The position numbers and the translations under genes are program-made. Below the pieces are notes generated by a model. That model made no database searches and had not been told where the DNA came from. It saw only the letters and a program-made list of their open reading frames with translations. A stretch of DNA of 64,000 bases from CAVYXK01 sp963708245 (GTDB taxonomy: Bacteria > Pseudomonadota > Alphaproteobacteria > Acetobacterales > Acetobacteraceae), in contig OY970201.1 in NCBI GenBank assembly GCA_963708245.1, positions 5,518,001 through 5,582,000 of the forward strand. Reading direction: 5' to 3'. Positions within the stretch are counted from its first letter, which is position 1; every line of letters starts with the position of its first letter. Shown here piece by piece: positions 26,389-36,534 of the stretch.

Positions 26389-26781
26389 TGCGTGTTGGTT
26401 ACGATCGATACTGCGGTGGGGCATCTTGCCGGCGCGATGGGCCAGCCGGCGTTCGTCGTGCTCGCTTAGGCGCCCGGCTGGGGATGGCTGCTCGCCGCAC
26501 CGTTGCTCAACCTCGGAGCGGAAACTGTCGATTTCTACGATACGATGGCGATTCTGGACGCGCTCGACCTGCTGGTTGCGGTCGATACTGCAGTTGGGCA
26601 TCTTGCCGGCGCGATGGGCCGGCCGGCATTCGTCCTGCTGGCCTACGCGCCCGATCGGAGATGGTTCCTCAATCGATCCGACACCCCGTGGTACCCCTCC
26701 GTGTGCCTGTCCCGGCAGAGCAAGCCCGGCGTGTGGGACGACGTGATGGCCAGTGTGGCAGCTAAGCTCGCCACCCGCTGA
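26389..26781 (+). pseudogene. Decayed C-terminal fragment of a TPR/glycosyltransferase-9-like protein, with a partial duplicate
   Basis: The frame at 26503-26781 reads NLGAETVDFYDTMAIL, then LLVAVDTAVGHLAGAMGRP and SDTPWYPSVCLSRQSKPGVW. This resembles the C-terminal end of tetratricopeptide proteins with an ADP-heptosyltransferase-like domain. The N-terminal part is gone. A second partial copy lies directly upstream (26395-26469, TIDTAVGHLAGAMGQPAFVV followed by a stop), so the segment is partly duplicated. A third copy, also broken, lies near 32.8 kb. No functional product is expected. Confidence 0.6.
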
Positions 26782-27112
26782 ACGCGACTTCCACGGCCAG
26801 ACCTGAAACCGGTAAACAATCTCGTAAGTCATGATGTACATCGCCCGGCTTAGTAACCCCCGATGTACATGAGCCGACCGTGAAAACGCCTGAGTACCTC
26901 CGTTTCCGCGATTCCCGCGACCGAGGTTCGCGACCCGGTTACAGCGCGAGGGCGGTCGCATCGCCTCGGCCTCTGCGATAACGCCGTCGCAACGACTATG
27001 AAACGAAATCGCCACATCTGTGTCATATTCCCCGGAGGCCACCCATGTCATAATGGCTATCTAGGCCATTCGAAAACGACACCAGGGAAAGATGTAATTG
27101 GGGAACAGTGCC
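26782..27112. other. Intergenic region upstream of the ABC importer operon
   Basis: A 331-bp stretch between the decayed fragment and the binding-protein gene. The first 45 bp are still similar to the sequence after the 33.1-kb copy of the fragment. The rest holds the presumed promoter of the importer operon. No other feature was recognised. Confidence 0.45.
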
Positions 27113-28234
27113 ATGCTGCTTAATCGTCGTACCTTGTTCAAGGCCAGTCTGGGCGTGACCGGAGCGTCATTTGGTGGATTTATTCTGCCGCGTCCCGCGC
27201 GCGCGGACGTGCTCCAGATGCCACCGATGCTGGAGGGTTTGGTTGATGCAGCGAAGAAGGAGGGGCGGCTCAACTTGATTGCCATCCCGCGCGACTGGGC
27301 GAACTATGGCAAGATAATGGACGACTTCGTCGCGCTGACCGGGATCAAGATCGACGCAGCCAACCCTAACGGAAGCTCCGCCGAAGAACTGCAGGCCATC
27401 CGAAGTCTGAAGCGCCAGTCGCGGGCGCCCGACACGGTCGATGTTGGTCCGAGTTACGCCATCACGGGCGCCAAGGAGAAGCTGTTTCAGCCCTACAAAG
27501 TGCAGAGCTGGAGTTCGCCGTCTGACACTGTGAAGGACCCGGACGGACTTTGGACCGGTTGCTATTTCGGCGTCGTCTCGTTCGGCGTGAACATGTCAGT
27601 GGCAAAGAACGCGCCAAACACTTGGGCCGAACTGCTGAAGCCCGAATACAAGGGAATGGTCGCGCTGACGAACACCCCTTTGGGCTCCGCCTCCGCGTTC
27701 GCTTCGGTGTTCGCCGCGTCGCTTGGCAATGGAGGTAGCTACGACAATATCATGCCCGGTATCGAGTTCTTCGGAAAGCTTGCAGCGGCGAAAAACTTCA
27801 CGCCGGTTGGCGCGACGACGGCAACACTGATCAGCGGTCAGACACCCATCGTCATCGACTGGGACTACCTGAATCTTGCCCGTCGCGACCAGGCGAAGGG
27901 TAAGGCGGAAATTCGGACGGTGTTGGCGGAAGATGCTCCGGCGTTCGGGAATTTTTACGCCCAGGCGCTCAGCACGTACGCCCCAAACCCGAATGCAGGG
28001 AAGCTATGGCTCGAGTACCTCTTTTCCGATCAAGGCCAGATCGACTTCCTTGGCGGCTACGCTCATCCGATCCGGTTCAACAAGCTGGTTGCCGCCGGCA
28101 AGGTGTCGGAAGAGATGCTGAGAGCCCTTCCGCCAGCCGAAGCCTACAAGTCGGTGCGGTTTGCGACGCCCGATCAGTATGAGAAGGCGACCGCGGACCT
28201 GAAGGCCAATTGGGCCAAGATCGTTAAGTTCTGA
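27113..28234 (+). CDS. ABC transporter substrate-binding protein (extracellular family 1/6 type)
   Basis: Read from ATG 27113 the protein has 373 residues. The N-terminus is a Tat-type signal (LNRRTLFKASLG, ending ARADV). The mature part is a type II periplasmic binding protein similar to iron, polyamine and phosphonate binders (LVDAAKKEGRLNLIAIPRDW, DTVDVGPSYAITG, KNAPNTWAELLKPEYKGMVA). It is the first gene of a four-gene importer (binding protein, two permeases, ATPase). The ligand cannot be assigned. The PotD/AfuA-like architecture allows polyamine, Fe3+ or 2-aminoethylphosphonate. Confidence 0.88.
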   Translation: MLLNRRTLFKASLGVTGASFGGFILPRPARADVLQMPPMLEGLVDAAKKEGRLNLIAIPRDWANYGKIMDDFVALTGIKIDAANPNGSSAEELQAIRSLKRQSRAPDTVDVGPSYAITGAKEKLFQPYKVQSWSSPSDTVKDPDGLWTGCYFGVVSFGVNMSVAKNAPNTWAELLKPEYKGMVALTNTPLGSASAFASVFAASLGNGGSYDNIMPGIEFFGKLAAAKNFTPVGATTATLISGQTPIVIDWDYLNLARRDQAKGKAEIRTVLAEDAPAFGNFYAQALSTYAPNPNAGKLWLEYLFSDQGQIDFLGGYAHPIRFNKLVAAGKVSEEMLRALPPAEAYKSVRFATPDQYEKATADLKANWAKIVKF

Positions 28235-28256
28235 GGCGAACGCGCGACGTAGGGCG

Positions 28257-29108
28257 ATGAACCGGCTGGTCCCCTTCGTTTTTATCGGTTTATTCTTTGC
28301 CGTCTCGCTCGTGTTTATGGTTGCTCCGACCCTCATGTTGGCGGTCCAGTCCGTGGAGGGCGAACACGGGTTGACATTTGCGTATCTCCACGAGCTTCTC
28401 GAATACCGTTATGTCATAGCATTCAAGAACTCCATCATTCTTTCCGTGACGTCCGCACTCGCGGGCGTCGTGATCGGTGGACTGGTCGCGCATGCGGTGC
28501 TCAAGCAGGGCGCGCCATCCTGGCTCCGCTCGTTGACAACAAGCTTTTCGGCTGTCGCGGCAAACTTCGCAGGCGTGCCGCTCGCCTTTGCGTTCATCTC
28601 GACACTTGGGACGCTTGGCCTACTTACGACGGCTCTCAAGAACATCGGCTTCGACATCTATGATCTGGGGTTCAGCCTCTATTCGCTCGGCGGCCTAGCG
28701 CTGGTGTATTCATATTTCCAAATCCCGCTAATGGTGATAATAATTTCGCCGGCCATCCAGGCGTTGCGCGGAGAGTGGCGAGAGACCTCCGAGAATCTTG
28801 GCGCCACATCCCGGCAGTATTGGTGGTTGGTCGGATTTCCGGTGCTCGTCCCGTCGCTGCTATCGGCATTCATCCTGCTTTTTGGCAACGCTTTCTCCGC
28901 GTACGCCACCGCATACGCGCTCACTTCGGGCAACATTGGGCTTTTGCCGACGGAGATCGGCAATGTGCTGTCCGGCAACGTGTCGTCGTCGCCGCAGACC
29001 GGCGCGGCGCTCTCGGTCGCCATGATCGGGGTCATGCTCGTCGTCCTCATCTTGAACGCGGTCCTCAGCCGTCGTAGTGCCCGCTGGACTGTGCGGGACC
29101 GCGCCTGA
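28257..29108 (+). CDS. ABC transporter permease (spermidine/putrescine-like, first of pair)
   Basis: A 283-residue integral membrane protein with about six hydrophobic segments. The first is VPFVFIGLFFAVSLVFMVAP. An EAA-type loop is seen in LRGEWRETSENLGATSRQYWW, near residue 175. The start lies 22 bp after the binding-protein stop. The stop overlaps the next permease start by one base (TGATG). It forms the inner-membrane channel with the next gene's product. Confidence 0.9.
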   Translation: MNRLVPFVFIGLFFAVSLVFMVAPTLMLAVQSVEGEHGLTFAYLHELLEYRYVIAFKNSIILSVTSALAGVVIGGLVAHAVLKQGAPSWLRSLTTSFSAVAANFAGVPLAFAFISTLGTLGLLTTALKNIGFDIYDLGFSLYSLGGLALVYSYFQIPLMVIIISPAIQALRGEWRETSENLGATSRQYWWLVGFPVLVPSLLSAFILLFGNAFSAYATAYALTSGNIGLLPTEIGNVLSGNVSSSPQTGAALSVAMIGVMLVVLILNAVLSRRSARWTVRDRA

Positions 29109-29878
29109 TGAACCGGCTCGGTCTCGGCGGTTGGAGCATCCTCACGCTGGCGGCGCTGTATTTCCTCGTGCCCCTCATCCTGACCGTAGTATTCAGCTTC
29201 TGGGAAGGCCACGGGCAATATGGTCTCTCGGCGTACCACTTTCTTCTGACCCAGCCGCAACTGGGCAAGGCGCTGCTGCTATCAATCGAGCTCGGTATCG
29301 CGACAGTCGCGCTGCTTATCGTGCTCTTGGTGCCGGCGATGGTCTTTATGACCCTCTACGCGCCCCGGCTTCGACCGTTGTTCGAAATCATTGCCACGCT
29401 TCCGTTCGTAGTGCCTGCGATCGCCCTCGTCGCCGGCCTCTCTGCCCTTATCACCGGTCCTGGCTGGCTCATCGGCAGTCCGTTCTATCTTGTGATTCCT
29501 TACTTTTTTCTGACGATGCCATATGCCTATCGCGCAATTGACGTCGGACTACGCGGGCTCGACCTCACCACGCTGTCCGAGGCAGGGCTGAGTCTCGGCG
29601 CAAGCATGGGGCAGATCATTCGGCTCGTCGTTTTGCCGAATTTGCGACCTGCCTTGGTCGGCAGCACGCTACTGACACTCACCGTGGTCATCGGCGAGTT
29701 CACGTTCGCTAACGTCCTGTTGTTCAGGACCTTCGCTGTCATGATCAACCAAATCGGCCAGAGCGCAGCGACAGAGGCAGCGGCATTATCCATGATCAGC
29801 TTCCTGATCACATGGGTGGCGATGTTGGGGGTCCTGCTTGCCGGACGGGGCGGGGCACAACTCGGAGGTGCACGCTGA
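29108..29878 (+). CDS. ABC transporter permease (second of pair)
   Basis: A 256-residue membrane protein with about six hydrophobic segments. The EAA-loop region is LRGLDLTTLSEAGLSLGASM followed by VVLPNLRPALVG, which contacts the ATPase. It overlaps the previous gene by one base and the ATPase start follows one base after its stop, so the operon is tightly coupled. It is PotC/PhnV-like in general form. Confidence 0.9.
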   Translation: MNRLGLGGWSILTLAALYFLVPLILTVVFSFWEGHGQYGLSAYHFLLTQPQLGKALLLSIELGIATVALLIVLLVPAMVFMTLYAPRLRPLFEIIATLPFVVPAIALVAGLSALITGPGWLIGSPFYLVIPYFFLTMPYAYRAIDVGLRGLDLTTLSEAGLSLGASMGQIIRLVVLPNLRPALVGSTLLTLTVVIGEFTFANVLLFRTFAVMINQIGQSAATEAAALSMISFLITWVAMLGVLLAGRGGAQLGGAR

Positions 29879-29879
29879 C

Positions 29880-30947
<1,068 letters not shown>

Positions 30948-31064
30948 GATCATCGCAGCCGCGCACGAGAGACCACGTCTCCCGAATATTCCTGCTATCC
31001 CTTTGGTCAGGTTCGCGGGCCGCGCCGCAGAGGAGCGAGTCGCTTAGTAAGCGGCGCGCCGGCG

Positions 31065-31079
31065 ACGCGGTGGAATTGA
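31065..31079. repeat. Left copy of the target-site duplication of the ISNCY element
   Basis: ACGCGGTGGAATTGA occurs here and again at 32591-32605, on the two sides of the insertion sequence. 14 or 15 bp are identical, depending on where the element's TGT...ACA ends are drawn. Confidence 0.75.
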
Positions 31080-31080
31080 C

Positions 31081-32591
31081 TGTCGGTAGCACACGGTATG
31101 TCCGGTTTAGGTAGCGCACGATCTGTCCGGTGATGATGGTTCCTTTTGGGAGCCCGGATGCGCCGGTCGGAAGCCCTTCAGGGTGTGCGAGTGATCAAGT
31201 TCGGGAGCGTGCTGGAGCGGTATGAAGCGAGCGAACTCAACCAGTGCGAAGCGGCGGAGCTGCTTGGGATCAGCGAGCGGACATTCCGTCGTTGGCAACA
31301 GCGCTACGAAGAGTGCGGGGCGGCCGGTCTTCTGGACCGGCGGCTTGGTCGGGCGTCTGGGAAGCGGGTTCCGGTCGACCGGGAGGAGGAGGTCGAGCGG
31401 CTGTATCGTATGCGTTACAGCGGGTTCACGGCGAAGCACTTTCACGAGCACTTGGTGGGCCGCCACGGTTTCCGCTGGGGCTACACGTGGACCAAGGCGT
31501 TCCTGCAATCGAAGGGGCTTCTGGAGCGCGCCGCGCGGCGCGGCGCACACCGGCGCAAGCGGCCGCGACGGCCGTTGCCTGGAATGATGCTTCATCAGGA
31601 TGGGTCGCGCCATGAATGGCTGGCGGGGCGGGAGACGCTGGACCTGATAGTGACGATGGACGACGCGACGAACGTGATCTACTCGGGGTTTTTGGTAGCG
31701 GAGGAAGGCACGGAATCGACGTTCCAGGCTCTGCTGGAGGTGTTTGGCGCGCATGGCCTGCCGCTGAGCCTCTATACGGATCGGGGCAGCCACTACTTCG
31801 TGACGCCGGAGTCTGGCGGCCCGGTTGACCGGAAGCGGCCGACACAGGTTGGGCGGGCGCTGGCGCATTTGGGCGTGGAGCACATTGCGGCCTACTCACC
31901 GCAGGCCCGTGGTCGTTCGGAGCGGCTGTTTCAGACGTTACAGGATCGCCTGGTCAAGGAGCTGGCGCTGGCTGGGATCACGACGGTTGCGGAGGCCAAC
32001 CGGTTCATTCGGGATTGCTACCTGCCGGCGCACAACGCGCAGTTTGCGGTGAAGGCGGAGCAGGAGGGATCGGCTTTCGTCGCCGTTGCTGGTGTCGATC
32101 TGCGGGAAATTCTGTGTATCCAGGAGGAGCGCCAGGTGGACCGCGACAACACGGTTTCGTGGCGACGGATGAAGCTGCAGATACCACCGTCGCCGCTGCG
32201 TGCTCATTTCGTGAAGGCACGGGTGAAGGTGCGGCAATATCACGACGGGAGCCACGCGGTGTTCCACGGCCCGCGCTGCCTGGGACGCTATGACGCGCAG
32301 GGGGCGCTGCGGATGGCGGCGTTGGACGCGGCGGCATGATCGCGCTTGGGTCCGGCTCGCCTGTGGATTTGTGGGCAACGGAAGAGCGTTGCCCACAACT
32401 CCACAGGCGCATCAGCAAAAGAAGGAAATTGATTTCATGAGTTGAAGAAGACGCGCCCGTCACCAGCCAACGGCCCGCCTGACCTGCCGCCAGAACGGCC
32501 GCCGTTCTGTCCCTGCCTCTTGGGAACGGACCGGAAACAAGCGGACAACTGATGTGCTACGTAAACCGGACAACTTAATTAGCTATCGACA
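31081..32591 (+). mobile_element. Complete insertion sequence, ISNCY type, 1511 bp
   Basis: The ends are TGTCGGTAGC (31081-31090) and GCTATCGACA (32582-32591), imperfect inverted repeats of the TGT...ACA kind. Further inside both ends repeat the blocks TGTCCGGTTTA.GTAGC and TGTCCG in inverted order. One transposase gene fills the centre. A 14-15 bp direct repeat flanks it, so the insertion looks intact and fairly recent. Confidence 0.85.
31158..32339 (+). CDS. ISNCY-family transposase
   Basis: Read from ATG 31158 the protein has 393 residues; a TTG at 31146 is in frame. The N-terminus has helix-turn-helix motifs (LNQCEAAELLGISERTFRRW). The rve-type catalytic core has the acidic triad in HQDGSRHEW, LYTDRGSHYF and ARGRSERLFQTL (D, D, E). 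The C-terminus holds RAHFVKARVKVRQYHDG. All key residues are present, so it is probably active. It lies inside inverted repeats 1511 bp apart. Confidence 0.93.
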   Translation: MRRSEALQGVRVIKFGSVLERYEASELNQCEAAELLGISERTFRRWQQRYEECGAAGLLDRRLGRASGKRVPVDREEEVERLYRMRYSGFTAKHFHEHLVGRHGFRWGYTWTKAFLQSKGLLERAARRGAHRRKRPRRPLPGMMLHQDGSRHEWLAGRETLDLIVTMDDATNVIYSGFLVAEEGTESTFQALLEVFGAHGLPLSLYTDRGSHYFVTPESGGPVDRKRPTQVGRALAHLGVEHIAAYSPQARGRSERLFQTLQDRLVKELALAGITTVAEANRFIRDCYLPAHNAQFAVKAEQEGSAFVAVAGVDLREILCIQEERQVDRDNTVSWRRMKLQIPPSPLRAHFVKARVKVRQYHDGSHAVFHGPRCLGRYDAQGALRMAALDAAA

Positions 32592-32605
32592 CGCGGTGGA
32601 ATTGA
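32591..32605. repeat. Right copy of the target-site duplication of the ISNCY element
   Basis: Same 15 bases as at 31065-31079, directly after the right inverted repeat. Confidence 0.75.
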
Positions 32606-32779
32606 GTTGACAGAAGCAGACGCATTGAGGTAGGCTATTAGTACTTACGGTCGAACTCATCCGTCGCCTCCTGACGCCTTTCGAATATCTCGGTTCTGCG
32701 CTGGCCGCGCTATGACGCCTGGCGGCGCGAGCGTTTGACGCTGTGCTTTTGGTATGCCGCGATTTCGCGTGTCACCGGC

Positions 32780-33125
32780 AGGCGAGGATCAGCGCTGCGG
32801 CCTTGCTCAACCTCGGGATAGGAATTGTCGATTTCGACGATATGATGTCGATCCTGGAAACGCTCGACTTGTTGATTACAGTCAATACCGCAGTCGGCCA
32901 TCTTGCTGGCGCGACGGGTCGGCCGGCATCCTCCTACTGGCCTACGCGCCCGACTGGAGATGGCGGCTCGATCGCTCCGACACCCCGTGGTACCCCTCCG
33001 TGCGCCTGTTACGTCAGACCCAGCCCGGCGTCTGGGACGACGTGACGGCCAGTGTGGCAGCCGCGACATCGCCACGCCTGAACGCGACTTCTACACCCGC
33101 CCTGAAACCGGCAAAGTAGGCAATC
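32780..33125 (+). pseudogene. Third decayed copy of the TPR/glycosyltransferase-like fragment
   Basis: The sequence matches 26500-26825 along its length, including about 40 bp after the stop codon (AACGCGACTTC...CCTGAAACCGG). Readable pieces are LLNLGIGIVDFDDMMSIL, LLITVNTAVGHLAGATGRP, then a frameshift, then TRPTGDGGSIAPTPRGTP in a wrong frame where the other copy reads DRRWFLNRSDTPWYPS. Clearly not functional. The two copies form an imperfect direct repeat about 6.3 kb apart, enclosing the importer operon and the insertion sequence. Confidence 0.6.
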
Positions 33126-33708
33126 TCTCAAGCGGTGATGCACAGACAGCAGCGCGAAAGCAAGAAAGTTTAAACGCAGATGTAATTATAAGAAGATGCA
33201 CGATGATGCGCGCAGATCGCGACAGGCTGAATGATCTGTCGCGGCGTGTCATTGGCTGCGCACTACCCAGCGGCATGCAACCGCGCGATCGCCTTGCGCT
33301 CTGCATCGCGCCTGGACTGGCAGTGCGCGCAGCAAAGTCGCGGATAGCGCACCTTCGCCCACCGTGACAACTCCGCCAGTCGCCACACCTGAGGGTCAAG
33401 CTAATTGCCCTGGAGGGCGGTGACGATGACCGAAAAGCCAAGCCCGCCAACACCTCTACCGCCGCGCGGGCGTGGCTGCTCGGGCCCCCGACCCGAGGGT
33501 CGCCCACCGAATGCGGCCGGTGAGGACTCTCCTAAAATCGTCTCATTAAATGATCCAACATCCCGCGCACAGCGCAATGAGACGATGGCGAGAATCCCAC
33601 CAGATGACTCATCCTCTCACGTACGACGAAATGAGACAACAATGAGAATAGGCCGCATCGCGCCACGAAGGATCGCACGGGTCCACCGCCGACATTGAAG
33701 ACTGGGCC
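33126..33708. other. Non-coding stretch
   Basis: No convincing gene. A GC-rich hairpin-prone block (about 33440-33520) is followed by short irregular repeats of the type AATGAGACRA...GAGAAT (33580-33650). These may be remains of an extragenic repeat, and nothing else was recognised. Confidence 0.4.
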
Positions 33709-35091
33709 CTACACCTCCGGTCGCCGATCCCGCGTCCCCGCCGCCCGCTCGAAATGATGCCCCACACGCAGCACGGTATGATCGCCCCAGGCAGGGCCCA
33801 TGATCTCGATCCCCAACGGTAACCCCGCTGCGGTAAAACCGCCGCACACAACCAGGGACGGCAGGGCCGCGACGTTGGCCACCGTCGTCAGAAACGGGCG
33901 GGCAAACCCATCATCCGGCCGCTGCTCGGAGAGCAGCGGCGCCGCATCCGCGGCCGGCGCCGACACCAGCACGTCGAACCGGTCGAACAGCCTCGCCGCA
34001 GCGGCGATCAGGTCCGTACGGCGGCGCTGCGCGGCAATGTAATCGGCGGCCCGGATCAGCGCGCCTCCAAGTACACGCATTCGGAACACACGCGAATAGT
34101 CGGCCAACCGCGTCTTCAGCATTGGTTCGTGCAAGGCGAAAGCCTCGGCCGAGATGATCACCCGGCCCACTGCATTGAACTCCTGCACCGGCGGCAGGCT
34201 CGCCTCCTCCACTTGGCAGCCAAGATCGCGCAGCACCGCTACGCTGCGGTTCATCATCCGCAACGTCTCCGGCGCTGCCGGCACGTCATGCTCATAGAAC
34301 CGGCGCAACAGCCCGACGCGAAGACCCTTCACCGGTGCAGCGACGGCGCGCGCATAGCTGATGCGCGGGCCGGGAACCGAGGCCGGATCGGCCGGATCAT
34401 GGCCGGCAATCGCATCCAACAGGATAGCGCAGTCCTGCGTAGTCCAGGCCATTGGGCCGGCGGTGTCGAGACTTGGAGCCAGCGGGATGACGCCGCGCCG
34501 CGACACCAGACCCGGCGTTGGCTTCAGGCCGGCAATCCCGCAATAAGCCGCGGGCAGCCGTATCGATCCGCCGGTGTCGGACCCGAGGGCGCCCAGCACC
34601 AGTCCGGCCGCCACCGCCGCGCCGGACCCGGAGCTCGACCCGCCGGTAAATCGCCGCGTGTCCCAAGGATTGCGCGCCGGCGGCCAGGGCAGATCGAAGG
34701 CTGGGCCGCCGATAGCGAACTCGTGCGTCGCCAGCTTGCCCAGCATCACCGCGCCCGCCGCGCTCAGCCGTCGCACGGCCTCGGCATCCTCTTGCGGGAC
34801 GTTCTCGGCAAGCAGCCGCGAATGCGCCGTGGTTGGCACCCCAGCGGTCTGAAAAATGTCCTTGTAGCCGATCGGGATGCCGCGCAATGGCCCCTTACCA
34901 TCCGCTGCTTGGGCGCGGCGCGCGGCGGCCAGCGCCCGTCGCTCGGTGACGGTAATGAAGGCATTGAGCTGCGGGTCGAGCGTTTCAATGCGCTCCAGCA
35001 GGCTGCGCGTCAGTTCGAGTGGCGACAGCTTTTTCGCCGCGATCAGCCGGCTCGCTTCCGCAATGGTGAGGAACGGCGCCGCAGCCGTCAT
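33709..35091 (-). CDS. Amidase signature enzyme (AtzE/GatA-like)
   Basis: Read from ATG 35091 the protein has 460 residues. The Ser-cisSer-Lys catalytic triad is visible: Lys in PIGYKDIF, and the serines in TGGSSSGSGAAVAAGL and GSDTGGSIRLPA. It hydrolyses a carboxamide, but which one is not known. It lies 10 bp after a DUF4089/AtzG-like gene. In the known AtzE-AtzG pair the small protein is a GatC-like partner needed for stability. It is downstream of a Ugp-type transporter on the same strand, so the importer may bring in the amide substrate (inference). Confidence 0.92.
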   Translation of the reverse strand: MTAAAPFLTIAEASRLIAAKKLSPLELTRSLLERIETLDPQLNAFITVTERRALAAARRAQAADGKGPLRGIPIGYKDIFQTAGVPTTAHSRLLAENVPQEDAEAVRRLSAAGAVMLGKLATHEFAIGGPAFDLPWPPARNPWDTRRFTGGSSSGSGAAVAAGLVLGALGSDTGGSIRLPAAYCGIAGLKPTPGLVSRRGVIPLAPSLDTAGPMAWTTQDCAILLDAIAGHDPADPASVPGPRISYARAVAAPVKGLRVGLLRRFYEHDVPAAPETLRMMNRSVAVLRDLGCQVEEASLPPVQEFNAVGRVIISAEAFALHEPMLKTRLADYSRVFRMRVLGGALIRAADYIAAQRRRTDLIAAAARLFDRFDVLVSAPAADAAPLLSEQRPDDGFARPFLTTVANVAALPSLVVCGGFTAAGLPLGIEIMGPAWGDHTVLRVGHHFERAAGTRDRRPEV

Positions 35092-35101
35092 CGCCCGCCC
35101 G

Positions 35102-35380
35102 TCATCGGGTGGGGCGGGGGCGCTTGCGGGTGGGCTTCCCGGCCCGGTTGGGCGCCGGCTCACGGTCGGCGGCTGGAGGAGCCAAGCGGAACACATAGGC
35201 CTGGTCATCAGCCAGCGGCCGGTCACGCGGGATCATCGCGATCAACCCAGCAAGCTGACGCCAGGCCAGGACGAGATCGGCCATTTGGCCGGGGTTCAGT
35301 GTCAGCCCGGCACGCGCCACCATCGCTTGCATCTCGGCGGGACTGACCGAGGGCGCGGGCTTGGCGGGCATCGCTGCCAT
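35102..35380 (-). CDS. AtzG-like (DUF4089) small partner of the amidase
   Basis: A 92-residue protein. The N-terminal half has the GatC/AtzG-like helical pattern (SPAEMQAMVARAGLTLNPGQ, then LVLAWRQLAGLIAMIPRDRP). The C-terminal tail is rich in Pro, Arg and Lys (NRAGKPTRKRPRPTR) and looks disordered. Such proteins are encoded directly before amidases and bind them as GatC binds GatA. Only 10 bp separate it from the amidase start. Confidence 0.8.
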   Translation of the reverse strand: MAAMPAKPAPSVSPAEMQAMVARAGLTLNPGQMADLVLAWRQLAGLIAMIPRDRPLADDQAYVFRLAPPAADREPAPNRAGKPTRKRPRPTR

Positions 35381-35415
35381 AGCGGATCGAGGCCTTTTAG
35401 AACGCGTTGGAAACC

Positions 35416-36534
35416 TTATCCGGCGGTGGCCGCCCGGGCAAGCGGGGTGGCAGTGGTTTCGGTTCCAATCGGCTCGATCCGCCGTCCCGTGGCGCGATCG
35501 AACACGTGAAGCTGGCCGGGCACCGGCCAGACCGCCAGCCAGTCGGTCGCCGGCGCCGGCCCCGCAAGTTTGACGACCAGTGTCTGATCACCCTCGGCGG
35601 TGCGGCCGTGCACGACCGTCTCTGACCCCAGCGGTTCGATCAGTTCCACCATCAGGTCCAGCCCGTCCGGTGCGAGGGCGAGATGCTCGGGCCGGATTCC
35701 GAGGGTCAGAGGACGTCCCTCCGGTCCGTCCCGGCGCCCGTCCGCGAACGGGACCAGAGCGCCGGTCTCCAGCACGGCGGCCGTGCCGTCGGCTGCGAGC
35801 GTCGCCGGCAGGAAGTTCATGGCCGGTGAGCCGATGAATGCGGCCACGTAGGTATCCGCCGGCCGCTCGAAGACCCCCATCGGCGTGGCGAGTTGCGCCG
35901 CGTGCCCCTGGTCCAGCACCAGCAGCCGATCCCCGAGCGTCATCGCTTCGACCTGATCATGCGTCACATAGAGGCTGGTGACGCCGAGCCGCCGTTGCAG
36001 CCGCCTGATCTCGCCGCGCATGGCGACCCGCAACTTGGCGTCGAGGTTGGATAGAGGCTCGTCGAATAGAAACAGCTTGGGCTCGCGCACGATCGCCCGA
36101 CCCATCGCGACGCGCTGGCGCTGCCCGCCGGAGAGCATGCGCGGCTTGCGCGCCAGCATTGCACCGAGGCCCAGCAGCTCCGCCGCCTGCTCCACCCGCC
36201 GGCGGATCTCGGCACGCGGCAGGCCACGGATCCGTAACCCGTACGCCATGTTGTCGAACACCGTCATGTGCGGATAGAGCGCGTAGTTCTGAAACACCAT
36301 GGCGATGTCGCGCGCCGATGGATCGAGCGCGGTGATGTCCTTTCCGTCCAGCACCACGCGCCCGGCGGATGGCCGCTCCAACCCAGCGACGATGCGCAGA
36401 AGCGTCGATTTGCCGCAGCCCGATGCGCCGACGATAACCAGCATTTCGCCATCGGGCAGATCGAGGTCGACTCCGCGTAGCACCGGCGTGGCTCCGAAGC
36501 TCTTCTCCAGGCCGATCAGTTCCAGCGTCGCCAT
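35416..36534 (-). CDS. Carbohydrate/glycerol-3-phosphate-type ABC transporter ATPase
   Basis: Read from ATG 36534 the protein has 372 residues, similar to UgpC/MalK. Walker A GASGCGKSTLLR, Q-loop VFQNYALYPHMTV, signature LSGGQRQRVAMGRAI, Walker B LFLFDEPLSNLDAK and switch VTHDQVEAM are intact. A C-terminal MalK-type regulatory domain follows (LGIRPEHLALAPDGL). The start overlaps the stop of the permease gene. It belongs with the two upstream permease genes. The binding protein is missing from the operon. Confidence 0.92.
   Translation of the reverse strand: MATLELIGLEKSFGATPVLRGVDLDLPDGEMLVIVGASGCGKSTLLRIVAGLERPSAGRVVLDGKDITALDPSARDIAMVFQNYALYPHMTVFDNMAYGLRIRGLPRAEIRRRVEQAAELLGLGAMLARKPRMLSGGQRQRVAMGRAIVREPKLFLFDEPLSNLDAKLRVAMRGEIRRLQRRLGVTSLYVTHDQVEAMTLGDRLLVLDQGHAAQLATPMGVFERPADTYVAAFIGSPAMNFLPATLAADGTAAVLETGALVPFADGRRDGPEGRPLTLGIRPEHLALAPDGLDLMVELIEPLGSETVVHGRTAEGDQTLVVKLAGPAPATDWLAVWPVPGQLHVFDRATGRRIEPIGTETTATPLARAATAG

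Noticed and set aside
33580..33650. Possible CRISPR or tandem repeat of AATGAGAC units
   Set aside because: Only two to three irregular units with unequal spacing. No array structure was seen here or elsewhere in the window.
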